From positions 1-43,376 of the forward strand of contig CAZJWJ010000036.1 of NCBI GenBank assembly GCA_964549495.1: DNA of 43,376 nt, written 5' to 3'. The position numbers and the translations under genes were made by a program. Below are positions 1 to 7,671 of the stretch, one piece after another (position 1 is the first letter of the stretch; each line of letters begins with the position of its first letter). A model generated the notes under the pieces. The model saw only the letters and a list, made by a program, of their open reading frames with translations. It ran no database searches and was not told the origin of the DNA. The DNA is from JACKBJ01 sp964549495 (lineage in GTDB: Bacteria > Chloroflexota > Anaerolineae > Epilineales > Epilineaceae).

Positions 1-214
1 CGCACAGGCCCGCATGTTTGAGCGCGCGCAGGACGGCGATTGGATGGAGACCCGAAGCCTCGCGCTTCCCCGCGATGCCTATCTGGGCAGGGTAGGGGGC
101 GCGATCTCCGGAGGTCAGCTGGCGCTGGCGATGCAGGGCTACGGTCTTCAGCTGATCGAGCTTGACATTGGAATCGACGCGATCTTGCTACCGCGGCTCA
201 GCGTACAGCGCTAA
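1..214 (+). CDS. C-terminal fragment of an unidentified protein
   Basis: An open frame enters from the left edge (first full codon at base 2) and ends at TAA 212-214, giving about 70 residues. The tail alternates hydrophobic and polar residues (SLALPRDAYLG, LQLIELDIG), like the terminal beta-strands of a beta-sandwich such as the C-terminal domain of some glycoside hydrolases. That resemblance is weak and no function is claimed. An internal ATG lies at 14, but the frame is open upstream of it, so the gene is probably truncated by the window edge. Its stop codon overlaps the left arm of the inverted repeat at 214-280. Confidence 0.5.
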   Translation, partial: AQARMFERAQDGDWMETRSLALPRDAYLGRVGGAISGGQLALAMQGYGLQLIELDIGIDAILLPRLSVQR

Positions 215-280
215 GGGGTCGTCAAGCAATGAGAGGCGCAGCGTCGTCCGAATTGCGCCTCTCATTGCTTGACGACCCCT
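214..280. repeat. Perfect 27-bp inverted repeat in the convergent intergenic region
   Basis: Bases 214-240 and 254-280 are exact reverse complements (27 of 27) around a 13-nt loop (241-253). The left arm starts on the last base of the upstream stop codon. It lies between a plus-strand gene and the end of the minus-strand cyclase gene, so it could fold in either transcript and act as a two-way terminator. Neither side is followed by a T-tract, so an intrinsic terminator is not proven. A MITE-like or REP-like palindrome is an alternative. Confidence 0.75.
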
Positions 281-310
281 AAATCGAATCGACGAGGTTT
301 GGAGCAAGAC

Positions 311-362
311 TGCGGCCTCGTATCGGCGCCAAGAGGAGCCAAAGCACCGACACGAGGCCGCA
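311..362. terminator. Long imperfect hairpin downstream of the minus-strand cyclase gene
   Basis: Bases 311-321 pair perfectly with 352-362 (11 bp). Pairing continues with two mismatches through 323-329 and 344-350, leaving a loop near 331-343. A second short hairpin (371-377 with 385-391, 7 bp) lies nearer the gene. These are the only structures between the stop at 474 and the inverted repeat at 214-280. They plausibly end minus-strand transcription, but no U-rich tail is present. The rest of 215-473 shows no gene. Confidence 0.4.
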
Positions 363-473
363 GGGGAAGCGGCAGCGGGCCGTTCGCTGCCAGGGGTCTG
401 AACACGCGAGGTGGCCGTTGGTGGACAGACTGAAATTCAGGCACCAAGGGTGACGAACGTTCGGCCGAAACCG

Positions 474-1529
474 TCAATGCTGACCGATCTGACGGTCGAT
501 CTCGGACCCGTCGGCCAAGAGCTGCGCGATCACGCCGGAGGGGTCCTCGCCTGCGCCGACCCGCCAAGCCGCCTCGAAGCCGTCTTCATCGCTGCCGCGT
601 TTCGCCGCGGCCACCAGCTGCGCCAGGAGATCGAGCTCGCGACGGGTCGGGCTGGCACCGATCTCGTTCTGTAGGGCCTCGGCTACGCCGAAGAGGCGAG
701 CCGCATCGCGCGGCTGGCCCCGGCGACCAGCCAGCGAGGCCAGCCCGTTCAGCGACTCGACCAGGGAGCGACGGTCACCCGTTTCCTGGCGGAGGCGGAG
801 CGATTCGATCAAGCCGGTTTCGGCCCGATCCAACGCGCCGGCTTCCATGTCGAGCAGCCCTAGCAGCCTGTGTGCGGCGGCCATGGTCGCACGGTCGCCC
901 AAGCGCCGGGCCAGCTCCAGCGCCTCTTCGGCACGTCCACGCGCCAGTTCGGCATTGCCCAGCGCATGGTCGAGCTCGGCTAGGTTGTGCAGCGACGAGG
1001 CCACCGATTCCAGGTTGCCCAGCCGCCGGTGCAGCGCCAGGCTTTCCTCGAAGTAGCGGCGAGAGCCCGCCAGATCATCGCGCGAGCCGGCCAGGGCGCC
1101 CAGGCTGTGCAGGAGGCCGGCCCGATGCAGATCGTTGGCTTCCACCTCGGGATCGATCAGGGCCAGCGCCTGCTCGAGGCTTGCCTGCGCTGCCTCCGGC
1201 TCGCCGCGGTCCATCTGCAGGATCGACAGGTTGTTGAGCAGCGAAGCGCGCATGCGCTGCTCGCCTATGGCATGGCTGACCTGGAGTGCCGCCCGATAAT
1301 GCAACTCGGCTTCGTCGTAGTCGCCTAGGTTCCAGGCCAACACCCCCGCCCCGTTGAGGGCCCGCAGACGGGCGACCGATGGCGCCTCACCGGCCAGATC
1401 CAGCGCGCGCTCGAGGCGCGAGCGTCCTTCGAACAAGCGGCCGCGCAGGTACCAGAACCGCCAGAGTGCCGCCGCCAGGCGCAGACCCTCTTCGGTCCAA
1501 CCCTGCTCCGCGGCGTAGCGCAGGGCCAC
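474..1529 (-). CDS. TPR C-terminal half of the STAND nucleotide cyclase (separated by an in-frame TAG)
   Basis: This is the downstream part of the cyclase-STAND gene. It is in the same frame as the upstream half (1680-3281) and is separated only by the TAG at 1680-1682. Between the TAG and the first possible restart (GTG, 1529) the translation still fits the family: a charged helix, an 'HFLSLAERA' stretch and 'LDRLDADHDNLR', which normally follows the winged-helix part of these regulators. The rest is helical tetratricopeptide-type repeats (for example ALNGAGVLAWNLGDYDEAEL and SLHNLAELDHALGNAELARG), typical ligand- or partner-sensing modules. The region without a stop extends to 1679 (401 codons). 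Whether it is translated alone, by readthrough, or not at all cannot be told from sequence. Stop TGA at 474-476. Confidence 0.7.
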   Translation of the reverse strand: MALRYAAEQGWTEEGLRLAAALWRFWYLRGRLFEGRSRLERALDLAGEAPSVARLRALNGAGVLAWNLGDYDEAELHYRAALQVSHAIGEQRMRASLLNNLSILQMDRGEPEAAQASLEQALALIDPEVEANDLHRAGLLHSLGALAGSRDDLAGSRRYFEESLALHRRLGNLESVASSLHNLAELDHALGNAELARGRAEEALELARRLGDRATMAAAHRLLGLLDMEAGALDRAETGLIESLRLRQETGDRRSLVESLNGLASLAGRRGQPRDAARLFGVAEALQNEIGASPTRRELDLLAQLVAAAKRGSDEDGFEAAWRVGAGEDPSGVIAQLLADGSEIDRQIGQH

Positions 1530-1679
1530 GCGCAGGTTGTCGTGGTCGGCATCCAGCCGGTCGAGCGCCGCGCTGCCGTCATGGCCGGCGAGCGTATCCC
1601 GCGCGCGCTCGGCCAGCGACAGGAAGTGGGCCAGGTGGCGAACCGTCCTCGATTCTAGCTCGCCAGCCGCCGCCAGCTG

Positions 1680-1682
1680 CTA
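1680..1682 (-). other. In-frame amber codon interrupting the STAND cyclase
   Basis: On the minus strand the frame reads 'GTIAEFAD', then TAG, then 'QLAAAGELESR'. Related STAND regulators have an uninterrupted stretch here, of the type 'TIREFA..QL..SGE', where Glu or Gln is usual. A single C-to-T change (CAG to TAG) or G-to-T change (GAG to TAG) explains it without any frameshift. It may be a real nonsense mutation, a sequencing error, or a recoded codon. The first two are more likely. Confidence 0.85.
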
Positions 1683-3281
1683 GTCGGCGAACTCGGCGAT
1701 GGTGCCCATCATCTCGTAGCGCGGCTCCGCGCCATCGCACGTCGCCGGGCGGACCAGGCTGCCGTCGACCAGCGAGGACAGGGCCGAGAGCAGGTCGGGC
1801 AGCGGGGGTTCGGAATCCTCGGCGGGTGCGCAGACCGCCTCGGCGGCATCGAGCGTGAAGCCGCCGCGGAAGACCGAGAGCCGGCGGAATAGAACTCGGG
1901 CCGGCGCATCGAGCAGCTCGTGGCTCCAGGCGATGGTCTCGCGCAGCCCTTGATGTCGGGCCGGCCGGTCGCCGGCGGCACCGGCCAGCAGGGGCAGCCG
2001 GTGCTCCAGCCGCTCTCGCAGCGCCGCCGGCGGGAGCAGGCTCAGCCGCGCCGCGGCCAGCTCGAGGGCCAGCGGGATGCCGTCGAGCCGGCGGCAGATG
2101 GCCGCCACCGCCTCGACATTGTCCGCGGTGAGGGCGAAGTCGGGGCGCTGGGCGCGTGCCCGCTCGAGGAAGAGCGCTCCGGCCGGGCTGGCCTCGAGGC
2201 CGGCAACCGTGGCGCCAGCCTCCGCCGGGAGGTCCAGGGGTGAGAGGGGCAAGAGATGCTCGGCGCGCAGCCCCAGTCGGGCCCGGCTGGTGGCCAGGAT
2301 GCGCAGGCGTGGGCAGCGCTCCAGCAGGCCGGCCAGCCAGGGTCCGGCCGCCGACAGGTGCTCGAGGTTGTCGACCACCAGCAGCATCTCGCGCGGTTCG
2401 AGAGCTGCCTGGATCGCCGCCTCCAGCGCGCCGCCGCCCTCGCGCAGGCCCAGGGTCGCGGCCACCGCCGAGGGGACCAGGGCCGGGTCGCGCAGGGCTT
2501 CCAGCGGGACCAGGTAGACCCCCTGCTCGAAGCGGTCGAGCAGCTCGGCGGCGATCTGCAGCGCCAGGCGCGTCTTGCCGATGCCGCCCGGGCCGGTCAG
2601 GCTCAGCCAGCGAACCTCGGTGCCGCCCAGCTGCGCCATCGCCGCCTCCAGCTCCGCCCGGCGGTCGATCAGGGGTGTCGTGGATCGCGGCAGGTTGTTG
2701 GGACGCGAGTCGAGCGTGCGCAGCGGAGCGAAATCGCCGGCCAGACCCGGAGCACCTAGCTGGTGGATGCGCTCGGGCTCGAGCAGGTCGCGCAGGCGAT
2801 GTCGGCCCAGGTCGATCAACTGGCCTTCCGGCGGGAGCTGGCCTTCGATCAGGGCGGCGGCGGCCTGGCTGACGAGGATCTGGCCGCCGTGGCCGGCCGA
2901 GAGCAGCCGGGCCAGCCGGTTGAGGCAGGGGGCCAGGTAGTCGCCGTCGACCGGTTGGGCCTCGCCGACATGCACCGCCATGCGGACCCGCAGCGGCCGG
3001 CCGCCCAGCTCGGACCAGGTCTCGGCCGCCAGCGCGCGTTGGGCCTCGGCTGCCGCCGCCAGCGCGTCGGCGGCGCGATCGAAGGCGGCCTGCAGGGCGT
3101 CGCCGACCACCTTGAAAGGATGACCGCCGCGGGCCCGAACGCTCTCGCGCAGGATCTCGAGGTGACGCTCGACGGCCGTCGCCATGGCCCGGCGATCGGC
3201 CTCCCACAGGGCGGTGCTGCCCTCGATGTCGGTGAAGAGGAAAGCGACGGTGCCCCGCGGCCAGGGCGCGTCCGCGTTCAC
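1680..3281 (-). CDS. Class III nucleotide cyclase fused to a STAND (NB-ARC) ATPase, N-terminal 533 aa
   Basis: Residues 1-175 form a class III (adenylate/guanylate-type) cyclase domain with all key residues visible: metal Asp18 in FTDIEGST, Lys57 and metal Asp61 in FKVVGDA, and transition-state Asn121 and Arg125 in NRLAR. Residues ~200-450 form an NB-ARC ATPase: Walker A GPGGIGKT (230-237), Walker B LLVVDN (300-305), an ATSR sensor and a GIPLAL motif. A winged-helix-like stretch follows up to the TAG at codon 534; TPRs continue beyond it. The full gene would be 474-3281 (~935 aa). The start is GTG 3281, whose GTGA overlaps the stop of the PycTM-like gene, implying translational coupling. The protein should make a cyclic nucleotide when the STAND/TPR part is triggered. 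The base (A, G, C or U) cannot be read from sequence. A role with the adjacent effector in Pycsar-type defence is inferred. Confidence 0.85.
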   Translation of the reverse strand: MNADAPWPRGTVAFLFTDIEGSTALWEADRRAMATAVERHLEILRESVRARGGHPFKVVGDALQAAFDRAADALAAAAEAQRALAAETWSELGGRPLRVRMAVHVGEAQPVDGDYLAPCLNRLARLLSAGHGGQILVSQAAAALIEGQLPPEGQLIDLGRHRLRDLLEPERIHQLGAPGLAGDFAPLRTLDSRPNNLPRSTTPLIDRRAELEAAMAQLGGTEVRWLSLTGPGGIGKTRLALQIAAELLDRFEQGVYLVPLEALRDPALVPSAVAATLGLREGGGALEAAIQAALEPREMLLVVDNLEHLSAAGPWLAGLLERCPRLRILATSRARLGLRAEHLLPLSPLDLPAEAGATVAGLEASPAGALFLERARAQRPDFALTADNVEAVAAICRRLDGIPLALELAAARLSLLPPAALRERLEHRLPLLAGAAGDRPARHQGLRETIAWSHELLDAPARVLFRRLSVFRGGFTLDAAEAVCAPAEDSEPPLPDLLSALSSLVDGSLVRPATCDGAEPRYEMMGTIAEFAD

Positions 3282-3832
3282 CCGATGGCCAGCCGCACCA
3301 GGAGGCCCGAGCCCACCAGCAAGACGCCCAGCAGCACCAGCCGCGCCGCGTAGGTGAAGGCCCGCAGCTTGCGCACGGTGATGCGCGCGTTGGCCGTGAT
3401 CTGCGCCGCCAGGTCCAGGTGCAAGGGCTGCGCGCCGGGATCGTAGTCGGCCGCGCCAGCGTAGCGCCGGGCGATGGCCGCGGCCAGCTCGGCCGGCGCG
3501 TACTTCTGCAGGTCTCCGTAGAAGAAGAGGTTGTCGGACTCGTGATCCACCTTGCCGAGCGGTCGGGACAGCACCTGTCCCAAGGCGGTCTGGGGCAAGA
3601 AGCCCAGCATGGCCGTGGCCAGGCCCAGCAGGAAGGAGATCTCGGCACCCGTGATCAGGGCCGCCACCGGCACCTGCAGGTCGCTGCCACGCAGGAATCC
3701 GGTCAGGGCGGCAGTGGCCGTGCCGGAGAGGGCCACGATGGCCAGGTTCTTGGCCTCGGCGAACTTCAGCCAGCCGTCGACGCGGTCGAGGGTGCTGCGG
3801 AGCAGGGCATCCACGGAAGGGGCTTCGGACAT
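3278..3832 (-). CDS. PycTM-like (Pycsar effector family) small membrane protein
   Basis: 184 aa. Seen: an amphipathic N-terminus leading to 'WLKFAEAKNLAIVALSG' (21-37), a hydrophobic segment at ~29-47, a second at ~54-79 ending in Pro80, the motif NLFFYGDL (101-108), a charged helical region with 'DLAAQITANARITVRKLR', and a C-terminal hydrophobic segment at ~162-184. This layout (FA.xK at the first membrane segment, a [FW].GD motif, then Q.....S/A....RK before the last membrane helix) matches the DUF5706/PycTM family. Members of that family are triggered by cyclic pyrimidine nucleotides and damage the membrane in Pycsar anti-phage systems. Its 4-nt overlap with a cyclase gene supports the match. 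ATG 3832 is preferred; an in-frame ATG at 3895 would add 21 residues unlike the family. No strong ribosome site is visible. Activity is inferred. Confidence 0.75.
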   Translation of the reverse strand: MSEAPSVDALLRSTLDRVDGWLKFAEAKNLAIVALSGTATAALTGFLRGSDLQVPVAALITGAEISFLLGLATAMLGFLPQTALGQVLSRPLGKVDHESDNLFFYGDLQKYAPAELAAAIARRYAGAADYDPGAQPLHLDLAAQITANARITVRKLRAFTYAARLVLLGVLLVGSGLLVRLAIG

Positions 3833-3988
3833 GGCCGGATTTCCGAGCGTACGACGCGGAGGTCGCTGCGGTGCCAACACCGACAATGATACCATCGCGC
3901 GGGCCGAACACGCGCGATTCGAATCCGCGGATCCTACCGTGGAGTTCTGCGAGACCCGTTCTTGGAGACTGCTGGGAGAAACAGGCTC

Positions 3989-6181
3989 TCAGCGCAGGGC
4001 CAACTCGTAGATGTGGATCTTGGCCGGCTCACCAGCCCCCACTTGCTCGATGGCCAGCTCGATGCGCGCCACCCGCGGCGGGCCGGCATTCACCGCCACC
4101 TCGAGCCAGGAGTTGCCGTCCCCGTCTTCTACATCCAGCATCGCCTCGTAGCGCACGACCTCACCCCCGCCTTCGGGGTGCAGCCGGGCCTCCAGCTGGT
4201 AGTCGGCCTCGTTGAGCAAGAGGGCGATCTGCTCGATGGCGCGTGGCTGGCTCAGATCCAGCTCGATGATGAAGGGGTTGGCCTCCAGGCCGCGCACCAG
4301 GGTGAAGTCGTCGCCGTCGAAGACCTCCTCCATGCGGCCCATGTCCGGCCGGGAGTGGAGCAAGTCGATGGTCTGGTCCTCCCAGGTGACCTGGCCGGCC
4401 ACCGGCTGCCGCCGCGCCGCGGCATCGGCGGCGAAGCGTTCGTCCACGTCCGGCGTGTAGCGCAGGCGCGCCAGGTAGAAGGCCGGCTGGCCGGTGGGGT
4501 CGAGTACCGTGTCGACCAGCTCGACCTCCGCCAGCTTGTCGCTGCGCTCGGCCCGCGCATGCTCCTCGGGGGTCATCACGTAGATGTGGTCTTCCAGCGG
4601 CCGGCGTTCGAAGAGGGCGTCGTCGACCACCGTGCCGTCGACGCGCTGGAGCTCATCGGGACTCAGGAAGAACTCGGCGAAGCGCATGGCCTCGTTGGCC
4701 CACAGCGGCGAGACGTGCAGGCGCAACTCGGGATCGGAAGCCAGGAGCGCCGGGATGCGGGTTTCATAGAGCTGGCGGGCGCCGTACTGCATGCCGTAGA
4801 GGCCGTAGTCGGTATGCCAGGTGGCCCCCTGGGTCATGGCCAGGCGGTAGAGCCAGAGGCCGGGCAGGAGCGCGAGCAGGCAGGCGATGGTGGCCAGCCC
4901 GCGTTGGTCGAGCCGGCTCAGGGGGCCACGGGCCAGCCACTCGAGGCTGGCGTCGAGACCGAGGGTGATCCACAAGCCGAAGGGGACGACCAAGGCCAGC
5001 ACCCGCGTGATGCCGATGTCGACCAGCGAGGCGCCGACCGGCACCGCCAGAGCGGACAGTAGCAAGGTGCGAGGGGCCGGCTCACGCCAGCGGCGGAGGC
5101 CGATGAGCAGGCCGGTGAATAGGAAGGGCGCCGTCCACAAAGGCAGGTGGGCCAGCCCGTCCATGCGGTGGCGAGCGATGTCCTTGGCATTGGGTAGTAG
5201 CCAATACTGCGGGCTCAGTCCGTAGAGGTAGCGCTCGGCGTACATGCCCAGCTTCTCGGCCAAGCCGATGTCGTGCAGCCAGTAGGAATCCAGGGCCCGC
5301 AGGTGCAGGGCGGCGTCGCCGGCATTGCGCAGCTGGTAGCGCAGGAAGGGCAGCGCCAGGACCAAGGCCAGGGGCAGGGCGCGCAGCCAGGTCGCCCGAT
5401 GCTGCCAGTGGTAGCGCGCGTCGACGATCAGAAGCGCCAGGGCCAGGCAGAGCGTGATCATCTGGCCGTTGGAATAGCTGTAGAAGCTGGCCGCGCCCAG
5501 GATCAAGGCCGGGTAGAGCCAGCGCGGCGCGTCCAGGCGGTAGCGCAGGTAGCAGAGCAGGGTCAGGGCGTAGCAGGCGCTCATCACCACCGCCTCGAAG
5601 GCGGTGCGTGAGTGCAAGAACCAGGCCGGCAGGGCCGCCATCACCGGCACCGCCAGCCACCAGTGGCGGCGCCCGAAGGCGCGGCGCAAGGTCAAGGCCA
5701 CCGCCGCCACGCCCAAGAGGCTCACCAGGGCCGAGCTGGCGCGGGTGACGAAGATCGACATGCCGAAGATTCCGGCCGTGATGCGGTGTAGGTAGACCGG
5801 CAAGATGGGCATCGAGCGGTGGGCCGCGGTGCGGAAGTAGACCGGCAGCCAGTCACCGTCGACGCCCACGTCCGCGCCCTGCGCCAGGGACCGGCCAAGG
5901 AGGGGCTGGATGGCCTCGTCACCGTGGAAGTAGATCGGGTATTCCGGCAGGCCCGAGAGCCGGGTGAAGGCGTAGACCGCCAGGCTCAGCGCGAAGAGCA
6001 GCCAGGGCAGGCGGGATCTGCCGGCCCCGGTCGCGCCAGGATCATCCTCCGGGGTCGAATCGGCCGAATCTCGGGCTCGGGTCGGCGTCCAGGCCGGCGC
6101 CTCGATCCGCGCGCCGGGCGGCGCCAGAAGCCGCGCCAAGCCCAGTCGCGCATCCCAGATCCAGCGCCGCCAGTCCAGCAT
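3989..6181 (-). CDS. GT-C fold membrane glycosyltransferase (GT39/ArnT-PMT-like)
   Basis: 730 aa. A cytosolic N-terminus (~1-58) is followed by about 10-11 hydrophobic segments. The first extracytoplasmic loop holds 'YFHGDEA', with the acidic pair expected for GT-C enzymes that move a sugar from a polyprenyl-phosphate donor (PMT/ArnT family). The last ~270 residues are soluble and probably lie outside the membrane, forming a beta-rich domain. Transfer to protein, lipid or polysaccharide cannot be decided. AGGAG lies 9 nt before ATG 6181. It follows the MFS gene by 71 nt in the same direction and precedes the PycTM-like gene by 156 nt, so it may share the transcript without sharing a function. 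Confidence 0.8.
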   Translation of the reverse strand: MLDWRRWIWDARLGLARLLAPPGARIEAPAWTPTRARDSADSTPEDDPGATGAGRSRLPWLLFALSLAVYAFTRLSGLPEYPIYFHGDEAIQPLLGRSLAQGADVGVDGDWLPVYFRTAAHRSMPILPVYLHRITAGIFGMSIFVTRASSALVSLLGVAAVALTLRRAFGRRHWWLAVPVMAALPAWFLHSRTAFEAVVMSACYALTLLCYLRYRLDAPRWLYPALILGAASFYSYSNGQMITLCLALALLIVDARYHWQHRATWLRALPLALVLALPFLRYQLRNAGDAALHLRALDSYWLHDIGLAEKLGMYAERYLYGLSPQYWLLPNAKDIARHRMDGLAHLPLWTAPFLFTGLLIGLRRWREPAPRTLLLSALAVPVGASLVDIGITRVLALVVPFGLWITLGLDASLEWLARGPLSRLDQRGLATIACLLALLPGLWLYRLAMTQGATWHTDYGLYGMQYGARQLYETRIPALLASDPELRLHVSPLWANEAMRFAEFFLSPDELQRVDGTVVDDALFERRPLEDHIYVMTPEEHARAERSDKLAEVELVDTVLDPTGQPAFYLARLRYTPDVDERFAADAAARRQPVAGQVTWEDQTIDLLHSRPDMGRMEEVFDGDDFTLVRGLEANPFIIELDLSQPRAIEQIALLLNEADYQLEARLHPEGGGEVVRYEAMLDVEDGDGNSWLEVAVNAGPPRVARIELAIEQVGAGEPAKIHIYELALR

Positions 6182-6252
6182 CTACGCGCGCTCCTGATGC
6201 CTTTGCTGGTAGCGCATCCGAAGACCCGAGGCGTGTCTCGCGATCTGGAGGC

Positions 6253-7536
6253 TCATGCTTGGACGGCACCTTCGGCCATGTCGGGGCCGTCCCCCTCGTC
6301 GAGATGACGGATGGCGCGATGGAAGAGGGCCAGCCCGGCCACCAGGGCCGCGCCGAGCCCGCCGATCAGGAAGGTCGGGCCGGGTCCGTAGACCTCGGCC
6401 ACCAAGCCGGCGGCGCCCATGGCGACCGGGGTGAGCAGCCAGAAGCCCAGCTCGCTCAGGCTGGCCACGCGGCCCATCCGCTCCGGAGGCACGCGGCGCT
6501 GCATCATCAGGCTCCAGGCCAGGCCGCCGACCTCCAGCGCGAAGCCGTTGATCAGCGCGGCCACGGCCAGCCAAGCCGCGTGGACCGGCAGGCCGAAGAC
6601 CGCCAGGGCCAGGGCCGCGATCAGGATGCCGCCGAAGAGCAGCCGGCCGGGCCGGCGAAAGTGGCTCTTGCGCCCGGCCCAGAGGCTGCCCAGGAGGAAG
6701 CCCACCGGGAAGACGGAGAGCAGCAGACCGTAGGCCAGCGCGTCGGGTCCGAAACGCTCCTCGGCCAGGAAGGGCAAGGCCACCAGGAAGGGGCCGACCA
6801 GGAGCGAGGCCGCCAGGGTGTTGGCGATCAAGCCCACGCGCAGCACTGGGTCGTCCCAGACCGTCGCGAAGCCCTCGCGCAGATCGGCGCGCCAGTCGGC
6901 GATGGCCTCGGCGGCGCGCTCGGGTGCCTTCGAGCCGACCAGTAGCGGCATCAATAGCAGGCCGCCCAGGGCGAAGGACAAGCTGTTGATGGTCAGGCCC
7001 AGCGTCACGCCGCCCAAAGCCACCAGCAGGCCACCCAGCGAGGGACCGAGGACGCGGCCCAGCTGGAAGCTCATGCTGGTCAGCGCGTTGGCGCTGGGCA
7101 GATCCTCCTCGGGGACGATCTCGGGCAGCAAGGCAAAGTAGGCCGGCTGGAAGAAGGCATCCACGCTGCCGATGACCAGTCCCAGCAGGTAGATCGCCCA
7201 GAGCTCGAGCATACCCAACGACGCCAGAACCGCGGCCAAGAGGATGAGCAGGCCGCGGATCAGGTCGGCGGCCACCATCACCCGAACCCTCGGCTGGCGG
7301 TCGACCAGGACGCCGCCCAGCACGGTGAAGACGGCGACCGGGAGGAAGCTGACGATCAGCACGCTGCTCATGATCGCCGCCGAGCCGGTCTCCAAGAGCA
7401 CCCACCAGGCGATGATGATCTCGTAGGCGAAGTCACCGATGCGCGAGAGGGTCTGACCGCTCCAGAGCAGCAGGAAGGGCCGGCCGCGAAGTGCGCGGAA
7501 GGCCTGGGGGAGGAAGCTGTTGCTCGGAGCGCTCAT
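6253..7536 (-). CDS. MFS transporter (DHA3/MFS_3-type exporter)
   Basis: 427 aa with about 12 hydrophobic segments. The N-terminus 'FRALRGRPFLLLWSGQTLSRIGD' and the loop 'GGVLVDRQPRVRVM' between TM2 and TM3 (the A-motif position G....DR..R) are typical of MFS_3/enterobactin-exporter-like drug or siderophore exporters. 'NALTSMSFQLGRVLGPSLGG' matches the TM5 C-motif region of antiporters. ATG 7536 starts the family-like N-terminus, with a weak GAGAG ribosome site; an in-frame start 54 nt upstream adds unrelated residues. It follows the ArsR-type regulator by 135 nt, so regulation of an exporter by that protein is a reasonable guess. Substrate unknown. Confidence 0.85.
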   Translation of the reverse strand: MSAPSNSFLPQAFRALRGRPFLLLWSGQTLSRIGDFAYEIIIAWWVLLETGSAAIMSSVLIVSFLPVAVFTVLGGVLVDRQPRVRVMVAADLIRGLLILLAAVLASLGMLELWAIYLLGLVIGSVDAFFQPAYFALLPEIVPEEDLPSANALTSMSFQLGRVLGPSLGGLLVALGGVTLGLTINSLSFALGGLLLMPLLVGSKAPERAAEAIADWRADLREGFATVWDDPVLRVGLIANTLAASLLVGPFLVALPFLAEERFGPDALAYGLLLSVFPVGFLLGSLWAGRKSHFRRPGRLLFGGILIAALALAVFGLPVHAAWLAVAALINGFALEVGGLAWSLMMQRRVPPERMGRVASLSELGFWLLTPVAMGAAGLVAEVYGPGPTFLIGGLGAALVAGLALFHRAIRHLDEGDGPDMAEGAVQA

Positions 7537-7580
7537 AGGCTCTCGCTGCTCGACGCGCAGGCGCGGAGAAGGCGAGGCGG

Positions 7581-7586
7581 AGCATA
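7581..7586 (-). promoter_or_regulatory. Possible -10 element (TATGCT) before the MFS gene
   Basis: The 135-nt gap between regulator and transporter contains TATGCT on the minus strand, 45 nt before the MFS start. No convincing -35 hexamer lies at the right distance, so a separate promoter is only tentative. Nothing else stands out in 7537-7671. Confidence 0.25.
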
Positions 7587-7671
7587 GCACGAGCGAGCGG
7601 GCCTGGGCAGTCGACCCGGCGCGGGACCTGTCTCGGCGAATGGGGGCTTGCGACGGCTTGCCGCCGCGCGA

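Noticed and set aside
1680..1682. TAG as pyrrolysine or another programmed recoding site
   Set aside because: No downstream stem-loop or recoding signal was evident, and a single-base change from CAG or GAG explains it more simply.
3886..3891. TATCAT as a promoter -10 before the PycTM-like gene
   Set aside because: No -35-like hexamer lies 15-19 bp upstream on the minus strand, and it overlaps an alternative in-frame start.
3895..3895. Longer start (ATG 3895) for the PycTM-like protein
   Set aside because: It adds 21 residues without family likeness and has no better ribosome site; ATG 3832 gives a normal family N-terminus.
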